Assembly: GCA_945859605.1 (NCBI GenBank)
Contig: OX243816.1
Coordinates: 30,265,068-30,329,067, forward strand
Source: Lumbricus rubellus
Taxonomy: Eukaryota > Annelida > Clitellata > Crassiclitellata > Lumbricidae
Reading direction: 5' to 3'
Length of the DNA stretch: 64,000 nucleotides
Shown: one piece after another, positions 52,680 through 64,000 of the stretch
Position numbering within the stretch: the first letter of the stretch is position 1
How the letters are laid out: each line of letters opens with the position of its first letter
Program-made: the position numbers and the translations under genes
The notes under the pieces: generated by a model
The model's input: the letters and a program-made list of their open reading frames with translations, nothing else
Databases searched by the model: none
Told to the model about the DNA's origin: nothing

Positions 52680-55600
52680 ATGCTTTGTCTCAATCGATCG
52701 CAGTTGGAGAAAGCAGCGCTTTGTCCATTGCTGGTGGTACAAGTGTTGGTCACTCTATTCGTCTGCCTCTCTCCGTTGACGTCATCTGCGACAGGAATTG
52801 CGTCAAGGGCGTCAACGAGGAAAGAACAGGAGGTAAGAAAAGAACTACAGTCCGTAAAGAGCAGCCGAAATTATTAGGGCCTTTTACAGTAGTGTTCGTT
52901 TACATGTAGGCCTAAGCTAAATGCAGCGTTTTTTGATGTTGGGTATAGGCCTACTATAGAACGAAAATGAGGATTAAAGTGCTTCTGTGCACCTCTGAAC
53001 AGTGTATGGAACATTGTATTATATAGTATTGTAGGCTGTATTTATATTGTACAGGTGACTGCAAAAATCAAAGGCATCCAGGAAAAACAATGCAAGAAAA
53101 ATATTGTCTGTTAAAGGACACAAACACAAATTATATCGAATGCAGACATACTTCAAGGCAAAGGCGGGAAAAGCCACCAAAACAGATAAACAATAAGTCA
53201 TAGGCATTCAAAGAGAAGAAAAAACAAGGCTTCATTAATATAGACATGGCGCCGCAAACCCAAAAAATTCGAACATCCATTGGAATGAAATTTAGTTAAG
53301 TTCTTAGAGCCGACTTAACTTAGTATTAGTCACATTATTATTGGTTGGGTGACTTGGAGATAAATAAAAAAAATTGATAGGACAAGTAGCCTACTACGTT
53401 TTTGAGAGATAATTAGCATAACGTTTGATTCTTTTCGATTTTAAGGATTATCTCCGACGTTTCGCCTACATGGGATCCTCAAGTCCTGATCCTCGACTGT
53501 CCTCTCTGACAAATCCGGACGATGCATTTCGTATGGCTGTCAGGAAATTCCAGAGAATGGCGCGAATAAACATTACTGGTGGGTGAAGTGGTAAAAAATA
53601 ACATGTCGTTCAATCAAATTTTAGTCACACAGAAATTAAATTAATCTGGTCAACTATTAATAGTGCATGAATGTATGGGAATTCGTGCAATCACACGATA
53701 TCATAATCACAAGTAGGCTAGGGCCTATCGTCTGTGTGTCTGTCTGTGTCTCTGTGTATCTGCCTTTATGCCTGTATGTGTGTGTGTGTCTGTTTGGTTA
53801 CTGTACCTTCACCTATGGATAGCTCATCTAAGTCATCTTGTAAACATGTACATGTATATCATTCCATCTGTTCGCAATAGGCCTATACACTCATCGTCGG
53901 ACTTTTCGCTCTGCTGTGATTCTATGAAGGGGCGACTCCAAGTTTGATTGGCTCACTTAAATGTCAGGCAACCCCGAGCTTTCTCAGTTGTATGTGGAAT
54001 GAGCTCCCCTCAAAGTTGCGTTTATTACATCAGCCAATCATACTTTGTTTCAGTAATTTCTTTTTCTCATGCGTAGCTGGACTGGACTGGGAGCACTCCT
54101 GAGTAGGTTTCTTAAAGGGGCGCTATATAATTATAAGTTCATAGAATGAATGAATGTGCTGAACAGGTGTCAACTTATAGGGTGTGACAACCTTGTTCAT
54201 TGGGCGGTTCTGCATCTCTGCGAGAATGCCCTCCCACGTCATGACTAATTGTTGAGTTTTACAGAGAGCTGCGAACATGTTGGAGTTATTGGAGATGAAA
54301 ATTGGGCTAATAATAACATAATTATCGCAACGGCTTTGAGGGCTACTGACATGGCTAGATGCATACACACATGCATGCATGTGTAATTGTTTATGCATAC
54401 ATAGTTCATCTTTGTAGCGTATCCCTGGGTACATGCACACATGATATGAATGCACACATCAACAAATAAATGCATACATAGCAGACGTATTATATGCAAT
54501 TAAGATGCATGTACGCATAGACCTACTTTAGTTAAACGGCTGGGAACATGATTATGCTATATGGACAGACAAATACATTAATTGTACATGAATATCAGGC
54601 CATAAAGTCTGAGTGTTTGTTTCTCCTTCCACTGTGAGTTGAACCATCCATAGATTCTAGATAACTTCCATCACACTTTTCTATCACTTAGATACTCGAT
54701 CGCAGTTTGTTCTCTTCTCTTCCGCTCCCCTTTCCCTCTTCCTGGTTTACTCCGCTAATGCTCTTCCGGAGGCATCATGAACATACAACCCATCTACAAA
54801 TAAAGTGTCGCATCAATTTCTGAGAACTAAATTGACGGCAATTAGCCTATTGTCTCGTCACAGTACAGTCGAGATATTAATTAGCCTACAACACCCACGA
54901 CGAGGCCTGCGTAGAGTCATAGCAGAAACAGAGAACATAGGGCTACACCTGTTGATGTTATCGGCAAGTGATGCGTTTGTGTCAACAAGGCTGGTAGCAG
55001 GAGCGAAGTCCTGTTACTTTCTAAAACAAACAAAACGTTATCAAGTCATAAGCTACTTGTATAGTTGTAAGCCTGTGGGAAAATGCGTAGCATCCCTTCA
55101 AGAGAAACTATCTAGAGCCACTCCCATCTCTTGTCCATAGTAGGGCCTACCTGGTAGGCGTGCCAGTAAGTTCAATGACGGCACAATAACTAGATAAACA
55201 ATGGAACATATTATCTAATTAGAATCATTAGATGCTTAGATATAATTATGTGGGATTCCACGAAAACGTTGATTCCCAGTAGTAATAATTATATTAGACT
55301 TTACAGATGACAGTACCTTCAACCTTTATACACCATTGCGTCGAGGGTGTGGAGCTACCATCAGGGATTTAGGTATAGTCTCAGCATTTTAGACCTCTGG
55401 GAAGGCCTACGATGTACAGAGGGAAGCCAGGAAAGTAACAGAGTGATTACAGATCAAGATTTTGGGGGGAAATTGCAATCAGCCCTCCTCGCTAGATCAA
55501 TGCTACCCCGACGTTGTTCAACACTGGTTCAAACCGTATTCGATATTCTTGACGAGAATGATTCAACCTTCTACATTCAGAGTATTATTTTTGCACTCGA

Positions 55601-58600
55601 GCTGGCTCTAATGATACCAATTAAGTCATTAACTGAATGCAGAAATTGACTTTTACTTTTAGCCTACTAACCCCATGGAGCCCATCTCTCACGAAACTAT
55701 GGATGTGTGTAGGCCTTTAAGGTCACTAAGAATTTTTACTTTACGCCACTTGTTACGCCAAAGAAAATTAGGTCGTATGTCGTGAAAGACGCGTTTCGCT
55801 AAATCTTAATTGCTAGCATCTTCTAGTAAGAACCGTGACACATTCAGTACAAAACTCTTTTAAGATAGCGCATGAATCATTGCAACAGCGGACTACTTTG
55901 CAATGTAGGCTACTTCATTGTACGCTACACGTACATTATATACGACTCTGTATGTTGCAAGAACTCGCATTGCATTGCATGAAATATCAGCTGACTCTAC
56001 TATGCAGACAATTACTAACTTATAAAATTAAGACAATTGGTTATGGCATTGCAGGTTTGGTTGATGCTGAGACGAAGAAGATGATGGAGATGCCAAGATG
56101 CGGAGTTCCAGATGAAGTTGGAATGACTTCTGCCGTACGACGACGTAGAAGATACCTCGCACAAGGTTAGCCTTCGATCTGCATTGGTTTCTCACAGCCA
56201 CATTTAGTAAAAGCTCGTTGCTACCTTCCCAATCACTGTCGTCGCTAAATGTGTAATTAAGGAAGAATTTTCATCTATTTGAACTCTAGCATCTTTGAGA
56301 CGTTTGATAAACTCATTCACAGGTAATTGGAATTAATAAAATACAAGAATATTCAGTTAAGATTATATAATTAATTTAGGGCTTTCTTGATTGACTAGAA
56401 TTTGAAATGCTAACTAATTTAATCTTTCATTTCGTTTAGGGAGCAAATGGGGGCAGACTAGATTGACATATCGCATCAACAACTACACTCCGGATCTCCC
56501 TCAAGAAGTGACTGCCTCAGAAATACGAACAGCTTTCAAGGTTAGAGAAGTTCTCATCAGGAATATGATCTTTGCCAATCTCGTAATCATCATCATCATC
56601 ATCGTCGTCATCATCGTCGTCATTATCATCATCGTCAGCTTCATCATCATTGCTGTCTAGTCGCAGTGCAATGTTCGAGCTAAGATGTAATGTATGTTAA
56701 CCCTCATCCGAACAAGCGAAAATCCAACTTAATTTGAACAAGGGGGGGGGTCTGGCCAGACCTCCTGTTTTAATGTAGGTTTTTCATAGGTAATAGTGTT
56801 TTTTATATGCCAATTTTGTAGTATGATGTCTGAATGACTAAAAACAACAATGTATTAGTCTCTCTATGCAATATAAATCATTTTTATGATGAATTTCGGA
56901 CTAGACTTCTCTACATGTTAATACACTGATTGCGATGGTTTGTCATACCTGTTTCATGGACTCAATAACTATCTATCTATAAAATTTGGAAAATAAAATA
57001 AAGAAATCATAATTCTAGTAATATTAGTATTAAATGCTGTTAAATTCAAAGTCAGTATGACTGTTTTATATGAAATATATATAAAAAAAACTAATGGAAT
57101 ATGCCTTCACATAAATTATAAGCATGTATCATAGTCCGGGTTTGTATGTCGAATGATGATGTCTCTCATCTCATTGGTTATACTGTCAATACTATATTGA
57201 ATATACTCATATAATGTGTCCGTATTCTTTTATTCCACATTTTTTGCTTATATATTACATTGTGCAACAGAGCACATTCTTTTGTCTGCCAAACATATCC
57301 GGATCTTTACTTGTATTCAGTTCTCGGCTTCATCAGTATCAACAGTCTCGTCATCATCATCTTCACTATTAAGTCCAGTCTCATCATCATGTTCATCAAC
57401 ATCTTCAATTTCAACACTGTTTTTATCATAAGAAACACCTGGAGGTTGTTATTCAGGCATTGGTATCTTTTCACGTTCACATTCTTTGTTATTGCTCTCA
57501 TTGTCGAAACTGTCAACATTATACAGTATCCGTCAGTATTATCTTCAGTATCTCCTTATCACTCAACCGATTTGGTCGCTTAGATGTGCTAATTGTAGCT
57601 CATCCATATAGAAGCAAAGTCATAAAAGCAATGTTAGAAACTATCACTTTTAAAAAAGTTATGCACCAAATATATGAAGGGGGGTCTGGCCAGACCCCCC
57701 CCTTGTTCAGATTAGGGTTAAACGACACATTGTGAAGTACGGTAATCTAATTGAACGTTCTATATAGCACAGAATAGAGTACGGTAAGCATTATTTGGTT
57801 GCCTGTTTAATAACACATCTCCATAGCTTGTGATGTTGTTCCATAGACCTGGAGTGATGTCTCACCGTTGACCTTCACCGAGGTCACTTCCGAGTACGAT
57901 AAGGTTGACATCGACATAAAGTTTGAGCGGGAAAGCCACGGAGATGGTGCCAGCTTCGACGGACGGGGTGGCGTTCTGGCGCATGCTTTCTTTCCAAAGT
58001 ACGGAGGCGACATGCATTTTGACGAAGACGAACGATGGACATCGAAATCATACACAGGTACAGGTCTCTATAGTTAATCATGCATGCACACATTGCACAG
58101 GTACAGGTCTCTAGTTAATCATGCACGGTGTAGGCCTAGTTAGTAGTTAATCATACACCTGTATAAGTTAGACGTAACCTCTATCTACTCTTCCATTATC
58201 ACTGACTCACTCACAGTGTAAGAAATGTGGAAAAATAACGGGGGGGGGGGTTGGACCATTATCCACTTGAAATTCGAGTGTGGAAAAGATTTTACTATAG
58301 GGCTCTAAGAAAGACTCGGGGTTGAAACCCCAACCCACGGGTCCCACGGTAATTCACACCCTGCTGCCTCATCAGTCTCCTTTACTTGTCACCCCGTCCA
58401 CAGGATGATTTCAATTCCAATTAAATGTCGCATCTCGTCCATAAATCCTAACATCTTCCATCCAATCACCCGTGTTCGCTGGTCATCAATGAATCACTCA
58501 CTCTAGCAATTTCTCTGCATTCTATTTCCGGTCTCTCTGGGAACCGGATTCGGATATTCAGTTGACATAGCTGGATAGCGCTCGTGAATAAGCTGTTGCT

Positions 58601-59717
58601 CTACGCTTAGCTTTAGATTGGCGATACAGATATTTTCAGTCTATGAGTAAATAATAATTGTAGTGAGGCACAACAGCTTGTGAGATACTTCTTAATCAAT
58701 CCTATTTTATTCTATTCTGTTTGACCTTTTTTTGATAGGATATTGCCTTGCATAGTTTTACCTTGCTTAGTAACACAACCAATGCCAAGTAAATCTATAC
58801 TGAGTGCTTTTATGTTTTCTGAATCCAACAGGCACCAACCTTTTGCAGGTGGCTATCCATGAGTTGGGTCATTCCTTAGGTCTGAGTCATTCTGACATTG
58901 AAGACTCCATCATGGCTCCATTCTATTCCAGCTACAATCCTGACATTAAGCTACACACCGACGACATCGCTGGCATCAGATACTTATACGGTCAGTATTC
59001 GGTGTATGCTAAATATTAATGGGTTATTTACCCTATAGACTACCTCGATAACTATACTTATCTATGACAAGCTTAAACTGTTCTAGCAATATAAGCCCAT
59101 AGATACATGATGTTTGTATGTGCACTTGTTATAGCGCCCCTTCAAGCTCTCCCTACTCAGAGGCGCTCCCGAATGCAGAGCGGACACTGCATCGGAGTTT
59201 CACGCCGAAGCGCTGAGCAATTGTGAGTGAAGGACTTGCCCAAGGTCCTTACGCGGCGAGGTGGATTCGAACCTCGAACCTTCCGGCTACAAGGCAGCGA
59301 CGCCACCACTATGATGTATTAGTTTCTTTAAAGAAACTTATATGGACGATAAACACTGTGTTCTGTTCAATGCGTACAATGCCGTACATCAATTATTATA
59401 GTGCACAGAAATGCTTTTATTTATTTGAATGTGAACAACACAACTTTCTTTTACAGAATACTTCCATAAATAGTTCGATATTATGCAGAGTTTGGGATAT
59501 TATTTACTAAAGATACAGTTAATTTCAATTTTAATTCCAGGGTCAGCGCTCAAATAAACTCAGCTAAGAAGCAGACATTTAACAAATAAACCATTAATGC
59601 TAATTTAGTTTTAAATATGTCACATGCAGTAGCAGCCGGATTATTATAATAAACCAACAGCGCACTCCTCTTGGCATACATATATTATATAATATATTAT
59701 ATATATATATATTATAG

Positions 59718-59763
<46 letters not shown>

Positions 59764-60267
59764 GCGGATGCATTAACCTATGTCACGAGCTCTGTAGGCC
59801 ATATACATAATATTATATGCGGACTTTTGAGGTCACCATACTCTTCCTCACAGTAAGGCTCTATTTAGTTTGTTTTAAGTATCCATAAGAGATACGATGA
59901 TTATTTGTCCCAGGTAGCCTATACACTGTATACAGTGCAAATTCAATGCCGTGTCTGAGTTAATGGACAAATTTAGTGAAATTGAATGCATTGAAATTAC
60001 AATGAAGTTGTTCGTTTATATTTGACTTTAGGTCCGAAAAGAGAAGTCGTCTGGATTCGTCCTACTGCAACAGTGACTCAATCGCCTCGTCGAACAACTC
60101 TTCGCCATCAGCTACAGACACCTCTGGAAATCTGCAGCGACGCAACAATAGATGCTATCTTTACAATAAAAAACGATGTATACGTTTTCAAAGGTTAGTC
60201 ATCACTTCAGCCACACGATGACGACAACGACGACGACAACGACGACGACGACGACGACAACGACGAC

Positions 60268-60365
<98 letters not shown>

Positions 60366-63300
60366 CGACGATGAGTAGGTCATGACTCGTGAGTCGTGAG
60401 AGATGTAGTGTAACTAACCACACTTGTAAGAAAGTGCGACTTGTCAAATGATTTATCGAAGATAATAAATTAGGCTACAGGATTACTAGGCTATAAATCA
60501 AAACCACTCACAGAGTAAATCTACGAATGCTTTTCATTAATAACTTTATAGGCGATCATTACTACGTCCTCGACACGGAAGGCATCCTGTCTGGTTATCC
60601 AAAGAAGATCAGCGACGACTGGTCTGGCCTCCCGAACAACATCGACACCGCTGTCTATTGGAAACCAGACAGCTTTTCAGAGAAGTCGTCTGGATTAGTT
60701 TACTTCTTCAAGGTATATAACTATGCTTGCAAAGAAAAAATGATAATATCAAATGATAATTATGAGCGTTTGATGAGAACTCACTGTCATACAGATTGAT
60801 CATTGCTGGTTAGAACTCTAGGGTCTACCGTTTAGCGACTAATATGTCATATCAATGATTCTTAACATTGCTTTAATTTCTCTCTCATTCAGATTCGAAG
60901 ATTCGTTCATTTATGTAAGGAATTTATACAGCGTCCCTTCAAGAGCTCCACTCAGAGGCACTCCCAGTCCACTCCCGGAAACGACAGTGGCGGGCTTCAC
61001 TGTACAGATGGTGTCAAAATAAAAGCTTAATGTTAAAAGAGATTGCTTAATGCTTAATTACTTCTGTAGGAAGACAAAAGTATGCATTATCTTACAAACT
61101 GAAATCATCGCTTTGAAAAGACATTAATTAAATGTTGTTTGTTCATAATACGGATATTTACTGAGAAATAGGCCTAGAGCTACTCTAAAAACCGAATTTT
61201 ATTTATCATCTAATGATTGTAATTATGATGATAATTTATGTTAATTAATCATTTATGCTAATTAATAATTTAAGTCTTGTATTCTTCAGAAGTAACTCGT
61301 TATATAATTTTTTCGTTGCATCGTCTTGAAGTTGACCAAGTTCTTCTTAATATGGTACATTAAATTTTTGAACCCTATCTAAGAACTTAAGAAGTCATCT
61401 GTCGCCTACATTAAATTTTACCCGGCTAGCGCAATCTGTCAGAATTTCTTCATGTAAGCCTATGCGCCCTTTCGACTATACGAGATATACGCCTGGCTGG
61501 CTTTCTGCCGAGAAAAGAGTGTAGTTCATTTTATTAAGAGCGATGCGTTTTGATATCAATTCACAGGATGATAAATACTGGCTCTTCGACAGTCTGCGAA
61601 GACCACAGAGAAGCAATCCGCAGCTGATATCTTGGAGATTTCCAGGACTTCCGAAAAACATAGACGCCGCCTTTGTCTGGAGCGGGGACGACAAGCTTTA
61701 CTTTATCAAAGGTAGCTTTGCTTTATTAAGTGCAGCTTTGCTTCATTAAAGATAGCCTAACACACAGCCTTATGATCGAAAGTAGCATGCCATTAATTTG
61801 GCATAAACGGTATTTTGTGAGTTTTATTTATAGTCTATTCCTACCACCTCTGACGTAGGCTACTGTAGCCAATAACATATTTTCAATATGTCAATTCATA
61901 TTGCCAGTTTGTGTAGCCCGTCTGTGTTCTTTCTGTGTCTACTGATAGCTTAAAATTATTATTAAACACACGTAGTTCATTGATATCTAAGGAATGGATT
62001 CTCAGGATTCTCTTACACTTTAATGCGCGGAAAATGTGTTTAAAACGACTAAAACAATAACACGAACTATTACAAAGTGCAATAGTCTAATTGTAGTTGT
62101 CTTTTAGATATCCTGTACTAAGCGATTGATTGATCCATTGATTAATTGATTGATTTATTTATTTATTTATTTATTTGTTTATTTATTTATTTATTTATTA
62201 TGGCTTTATTAGGACAATCCTATTATCGGATGGGCAGAATAGGAATAGACCGTGACTACCCTAAAAAGATGGCGGTATGGAAAGGACTTCCATCAAAGAT
62301 CGATGCTGCATTCCGATATAATACTAACGACCGAACTTATTTCTTCAGTGGAACAAACTACTACCGTCTAAACGATGCTAATGTCGAGGTATACTATTTC
62401 TATATTTAAAAAATTACATTTTCACTAAAGACATAGGCTACAGATAGAACCTGCATCCAAACCTTTGACGTGTTCTCCCCAGCTATCTAAGCAACGACTT
62501 GTTTCCAGCTAGGATTTGCATTTGAGCACATTGTAGCGAGTTCTAATAGTATGGCTCTTTTGATTTGAACGCTGGTCAAGTGATGGCTCTTGACTCTGTC
62601 TTGAGTCTTGATTGTGACAATAATAATAATAATAACAACGCAATGCTGTGTATGAGTTAATAATAACCCTGTATAATGAAAGTAGCTATAGGTAGGCTAA
62701 TTTTAAAAGAAAGTTAATTAGTTTACATGTGTACATATTGGACCTAATTGGGCATTTATGTATACCACCTCTCAAAAGCAATGTCGCTTGACCGAGAGAT
62801 ATAGAACAACGCTAATTAATTGGACTGAGTTCTATGTGCAGTTTGAGACTGTTTCAGTATAATGGTGCTATAGACCCAGTTAGAGTCAGGATCATGGCGG
62901 AGTTTATCAAAGGCTAGGGACATGGCCGGAAAAAATTTCTGCGCCGCTCGATCTGGACTAAGTCTTCGCCCCAACCAAAGCCCAAGTTTTTTAGTTCCCT
63001 TACCCAAGAATGGAAACCAAACTCCGCCCATGGTAAGGATTGATCTGGCGCGGTGTGATAAATGATCTTAGTGCTGATGCAATCTTGTCTAAAATGTTTA
63101 ATGTGTTTCTTGTTACGTTGTAACTCAGTAGCGATGGCTGAAACAGCAGCATACACATTGCTCACACTTTACAACTTTGTCGCCTTGTAAGGCACCCTCT
63201 TAACAGCAGACTGTGATACGCTGCATATAAATTGCCGTTAATATTACTATTATTAACTTTGGACAAACGATTATTCTTTCAGTGCCGCCTATAACTACAT

Positions 63301-63568
63301 TCGACCAATCCATGCCAATTTGTAATCACTCATGATTTAAATTCAACGATTTCTGTTCTAGGTTGACGAAGGCTATCCGAAATCAACGGCTGACGCTTGG
63401 CTTGGCTGTTCCGATCGAAAGATGATGAGAGTAGCAAATGCACCGAGACGAGGAAACCCAGAGACGAACAGCGGTGAACAGTTCATGATGGCCACTGGCG
63501 TTCAGTTACCAACTGCTACCGGTCTTATAGCAGTCGCCGCCATATTGGTTTCGCTCTTATCGCGGTAA
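52680..63568 (+). CDS. GPI-type matrix metalloproteinase, gene D (11 exons, 572 aa)
   Basis: Exons 52680-52832, 53446-53578, 56055-56165, 56440-56540, 57847-58057, 58832-58990, 60032-60193, 60552-60712, 61567-61711, 62213-62388, 63362-63568 join in frame to 572 residues. Signal peptide ([15 protein letters not shown]), PRCGVPDE switch (Cys111), RRRRR furin site, [13 protein letters not shown] with His246, Glu247, His250 and His256, SIMAPFY Met-turn, four hemopexin blades and GPI-type tail [15 protein letters not shown]. Exon 7 is 21-24 bp longer than in B and C because of a templated insertion coding [12 protein letters not shown] residues in the hinge. Exon 10 has one extra codon (RYNTNDRT). 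The exon 2 acceptor is TTTTAAG rather than CAG. Introns 4 and 10 hold a piggyBac-like element and a MITE. Confidence 0.93.
54081..54156 (+). repeat. SINE 3'-end fragment with (AATG)n tail
   Basis: GGGAGCACTCCTGAGTAGGT, CTTAAAGGGGCGCTATATAA and a GAATGAATGAATG tail, in intron 2 of gene D. Confidence 0.7.
56578..56655. repeat. (ATC/GTC)n microsatellite in intron 4 of gene D
   Basis: Shorter version of the tract found after exon 4 in genes B and C. Confidence 0.9.
56701..57717. mobile_element. piggyBac-like non-autonomous element with TTAA target duplication
   Basis: The 1,017-bp element lies between TTAA (56697-56700) and TTAA (57718-57721). Termini CCCTCATCCGAACAAG and, inverted, CCCTAATCTGAACAAG; both ends also carry a GGTCTGGCCAGACC palindrome. 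On the minus strand around 57325-57440 an acidic stretch ([20 protein letters not shown]) resembles the N-terminal acidic region of piggyBac transposases; the catalytic core is missing. Gene B around 27362-27385 shows the empty site. Confidence 0.87.
59110..59312 (-). repeat. tRNA-derived SINE, near full length
   Basis: Same family and orientation as 49786-50005: B-box-like GGTTCGAATCC region, GACCTTGGGCAAGTCC body, GCGCTATAAC 3' end. It lies in intron 6 of gene D. Confidence 0.85.
59685..59763. repeat. (AT)n and (TC)n microsatellites
   Basis: Two AT runs around a CT run of about 11 units in intron 6 of gene D; the [13 protein letters not shown] frame is an artefact. Confidence 0.95.
60041..60057 (+). 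other. 17-bp templated duplication in exon 7 of gene D
   Basis: GAGAAGTCGTCTGGATT occurs exactly here and in exon 8 of the same gene at 60680-60696. In exon 8 it encodes the normal EKSSGL segment; in exon 7, read in another frame, it adds hinge residues absent in genes B and C. Confidence 0.85.
60215..60376. repeat. (GAC)n-(GAT)n microsatellite in intron 7 of gene D
   Basis: GAC/AAC units grade into about 35 pure GAT units, 25 bp after the exon 7 donor. The poly-Met and poly-Thr frames are artefacts. Confidence 0.97.
60920..60980 (-). repeat. SINE 3'-end fragment
   Basis: GTAAGGAATTTATACAGCGT, CCCTTCAAGAGCTCCACTCA and GAGGCACTCCCAG: a diverged copy of the same SINE 3' end in intron 8 of gene D. 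A similar decayed piece is at 47240-47290 in gene C. Confidence 0.6.
62140..62199. repeat. (TTGA)n and (TTTA)n microsatellite before exon 10 of gene D
   Basis: TTGATT units followed by about 12 TTTA units end 13 bp before the exon 10 acceptor, so they form part of its polypyrimidine region. Confidence 0.9.
62893..63032. mobile_element. 140-bp MITE with CATGG(G)CGGAGTTT inverted termini
   Basis: Begins CATGGCGGAGTTTATCAAAG and ends AAACTCCGCCCATG, flanked by GTCAGGAT (62885-62892) and GTAAGGAT (63033-63040), 7 of 8 matching. Introns 10 of genes B and C are uninterrupted at the same point (GGATTAGGATTGATCTGGCG in B). Confidence 0.88.
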
Positions 63569-64000
63569 AGAGAAATTCACTGCAATTGGTCGCTACACTG
63601 GGTTCACTGAATCAATTTGAACAGTTCACGTAGCCTACATGTAGGCTATACTGTATAGTCTTGTATACTATTTAGGGACTAGTCTAGATCTCAGGTCTTT
63701 TGATCAAAGAATGGTTTAAAATGTAAAAATTGCCACTGGTTATCTTGAGATAAACTATTTGTGTCTTTTATTAGTAATTGTAAGAGAAACAATGGAAGAA
63801 GTGAATGAGGGGATAAAGGTAGATTCTACGGTTTTTACAGCTTTATTATTTGTATGTATTCTACTTTGCGGTTCGTCAATGAGGTTGTTTATTGTATACA
63901 TATATTATTGTACATTACAAAGACATTAGGCTACTGTAAAAAGAGAAAGAATTTAGGCCTATAATGATTAAATATTTTGAAAAATTCTCACATCTTTGCG
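63569..64000. other. 3' flank of gene D
   Basis: The first 80 bp match the 3' region of gene B (CACTGCAATTGGTCGCT...GGGTTCACTGAATC). Nothing else is recognised, and no clear AATAAA signal is present before the window ends. Confidence 0.5.

Noticed and set aside
53019..55140. Minus- and plus-strand frames of 60-111 codons in intron 2 of gene D
   Set aside because: No domain, no splice-compatible context, and they overlap SINE or simple-repeat sequence.

Overview
The window is eukaryotic nuclear DNA from a marine invertebrate animal. Spliced genes with GT-AG introns, SINEs, hAT-, mariner- and piggyBac-like elements and foldback transposons show this. A tandem expansion of GPI-type matrix metalloproteinases (MMPs) and sea-urchin-TU-like foldback elements make an echinoderm my best guess. 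That is inference only; no species is identifiable from the sequence.

Region 1 (1 to about 9.9 kb) is the right-hand part of an integrated Polinton/Maverick (adintovirus-type) virus-like element. On the minus strand lie protein-primed DNA polymerase B (running off the window at base 1), a SAP-domain protein, the double-jelly-roll major capsid protein, three conserved virion or accessory proteins, a pVI/pX-like membrane-active virion protein, the penton-like minor capsid protein and the packaging ATPase. On the plus strand lie a zinc-ribbon plus phospholipase A2 protein and, overlapping it in the -1 frame, a DDE integrase with a chromodomain. All frames are open. The element ends in A-rich repeats, followed by a 117-142 bp tandem satellite. 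An adenain-like protease is not in this window.

Region 2 (10.9 to 63.6 kb) is a head-to-tail array of four secreted, probably GPI-anchored MMP genes (A to D), all on the plus strand. B, C and D are complete: 11 coding exons with identical intron phases, encoding 560, 559 and 572 residues. Each has a signal peptide, a cysteine-switch propeptide, a penta-arginine furin site, a catalytic domain with HExxHxxGxxHSD and a Met-turn, a hinge, a four-blade hemopexin domain and a short C-terminal hydrophobic tail. Gene A keeps only exons 4-11; the propeptide exons would lie beyond the Polinton, so either its intron 3 has swollen or the gene has lost its 5' end.

The introns and spacers are a layered record of transposition, and the paralogous genes supply empty sites for several insertions. 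Examples are a hAT-like MITE with a perfect 8-bp target duplication upstream of B, three nested foldback elements plus a mariner relic in intron 4 of B, a hAT-like MITE in intron 4 of C, and a piggyBac-like element in intron 4 and a small MITE in intron 10 of D. A tRNA-derived SINE family is scattered throughout. GAT/ATC microsatellites recur in the same introns of different paralogues. Gene C has gained two hemopexin-region cysteines, and gene D carries a templated 17-bp duplication in its hinge exon.
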